Source: Smithella sp. PtaU1.Bin162 (lineage in GTDB: Bacteria; Desulfobacterota; Syntrophia; Syntrophales; Smithellaceae). Taken from it: a stretch of 57,624 nucleotides of DNA. The notes beneath the pieces were generated by a model. The model ran no database searches, had not been told where the DNA came from, and saw nothing but the letters and a program-made list of their open reading frames with translations. Position 1 is the first letter of the stretch, and the number at the start of each line of letters is the position of its first letter. The stretch lies in assembly GCA_002068015.1 (NCBI GenBank), contig MVRV01000051.1, forward strand, positions 1 through 57,624, in the 5' to 3' direction. Shown here piece by piece: positions 56,907-57,624 of this stretch. Position numbers and translations under genes: made by a program.

Positions 56907-57624
<718 letters not shown>

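Overview
The window looks like a chromosomal stretch from an anaerobic deltaproteobacterium (Desulfobacterota), most likely a syntroph of the Syntrophus/Smithella type. This is inferred from gene content and not from a marker-gene search. The clues are a very large 2-hydroxyacyl-CoA dehydratase/benzoyl-CoA reductase-type activase, a four-subunit 2-oxoacid:ferredoxin oxidoreductase, a siroheme-decarboxylase-like protein beside hemL, a PxxKW cysteine-rich protein, a mannose-family PTS fragment next to HPr and EI, and the deltaproteobacterial gene orders argS-SPOR and pheST-ihfA-merR. Most of the window is ordinary dense chromosome.

Region 1 (1-13 kb): a GuaA-like ATP pyrophosphatase (partial) diverges from hisF, and the giant activase follows on the minus strand. 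A long minus-strand run then reads siroheme decarboxylase-like, hemL, UDP-N-acetylhexosamine dehydrogenase, gmd, fcl, atpZ, atpI, atpB. The ring subunit gene atpE sits at the far end of this run, pointing the other way with its own promoter and terminator, so the F0 genes are split by heme and polysaccharide-precursor genes.

Region 2 (13-21.4 kb): a minus-strand operon encodes ferredoxin, alpha, beta and gamma subunits of a VOR/KOR-type oxidoreductase, a tandem ACT protein and a GGQ rescue factor. It is preceded by a NusG paralogue. An FAD dehydrogenase, ribD and an RmlA/RmlC-like pair follow.

Region 3 (21.4-28.2 kb): a near-consensus promoter drives a GEMM (c-di-GMP-I) riboswitch in front of the prepilin peptidase gene. 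A second strong promoter drives minor pilins (FimT/GspH, PilV, PilW, PilX) and a VWA-containing PilY1. Together these point to second-messenger control of type IV pilus assembly. A small Cys protein with its own promoter and terminator closes the region.

Region 4 (28.3-39.7 kb): argS, a SPOR protein, then the conserved block ffh-rpsP-khpA-rimM-trmD-SPOUT methylase-rplS-rnhB-yraN. A minus-strand UDP-xylose cassette (UDP-glucose dehydrogenase plus UDP-glucuronate decarboxylase, both resembling eukaryotic enzymes) lies between yraN and rsmI.

Region 5 (39.8-43 kb): four genes for a possible envelope system (PopZ-like tail protein, FlgT-like secreted protein, GNA1162-like lipoprotein, FecR-domain protein), then pgsA and tRNA-Val(GAC).

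Region 6 (43-57.6 kb): thrS-infC-rpmI-rplT-pheS-pheT-ihfA-merR, with infC apparently starting at AUA. A PxxKW protein, PTS EIID-HPr-EI, a long PlsB, a 123-bp MITE-like element with terminal inverted repeats, and the 3' part of enolase follow. I saw no CRISPR array, rRNA gene, transposase or prophage gene.
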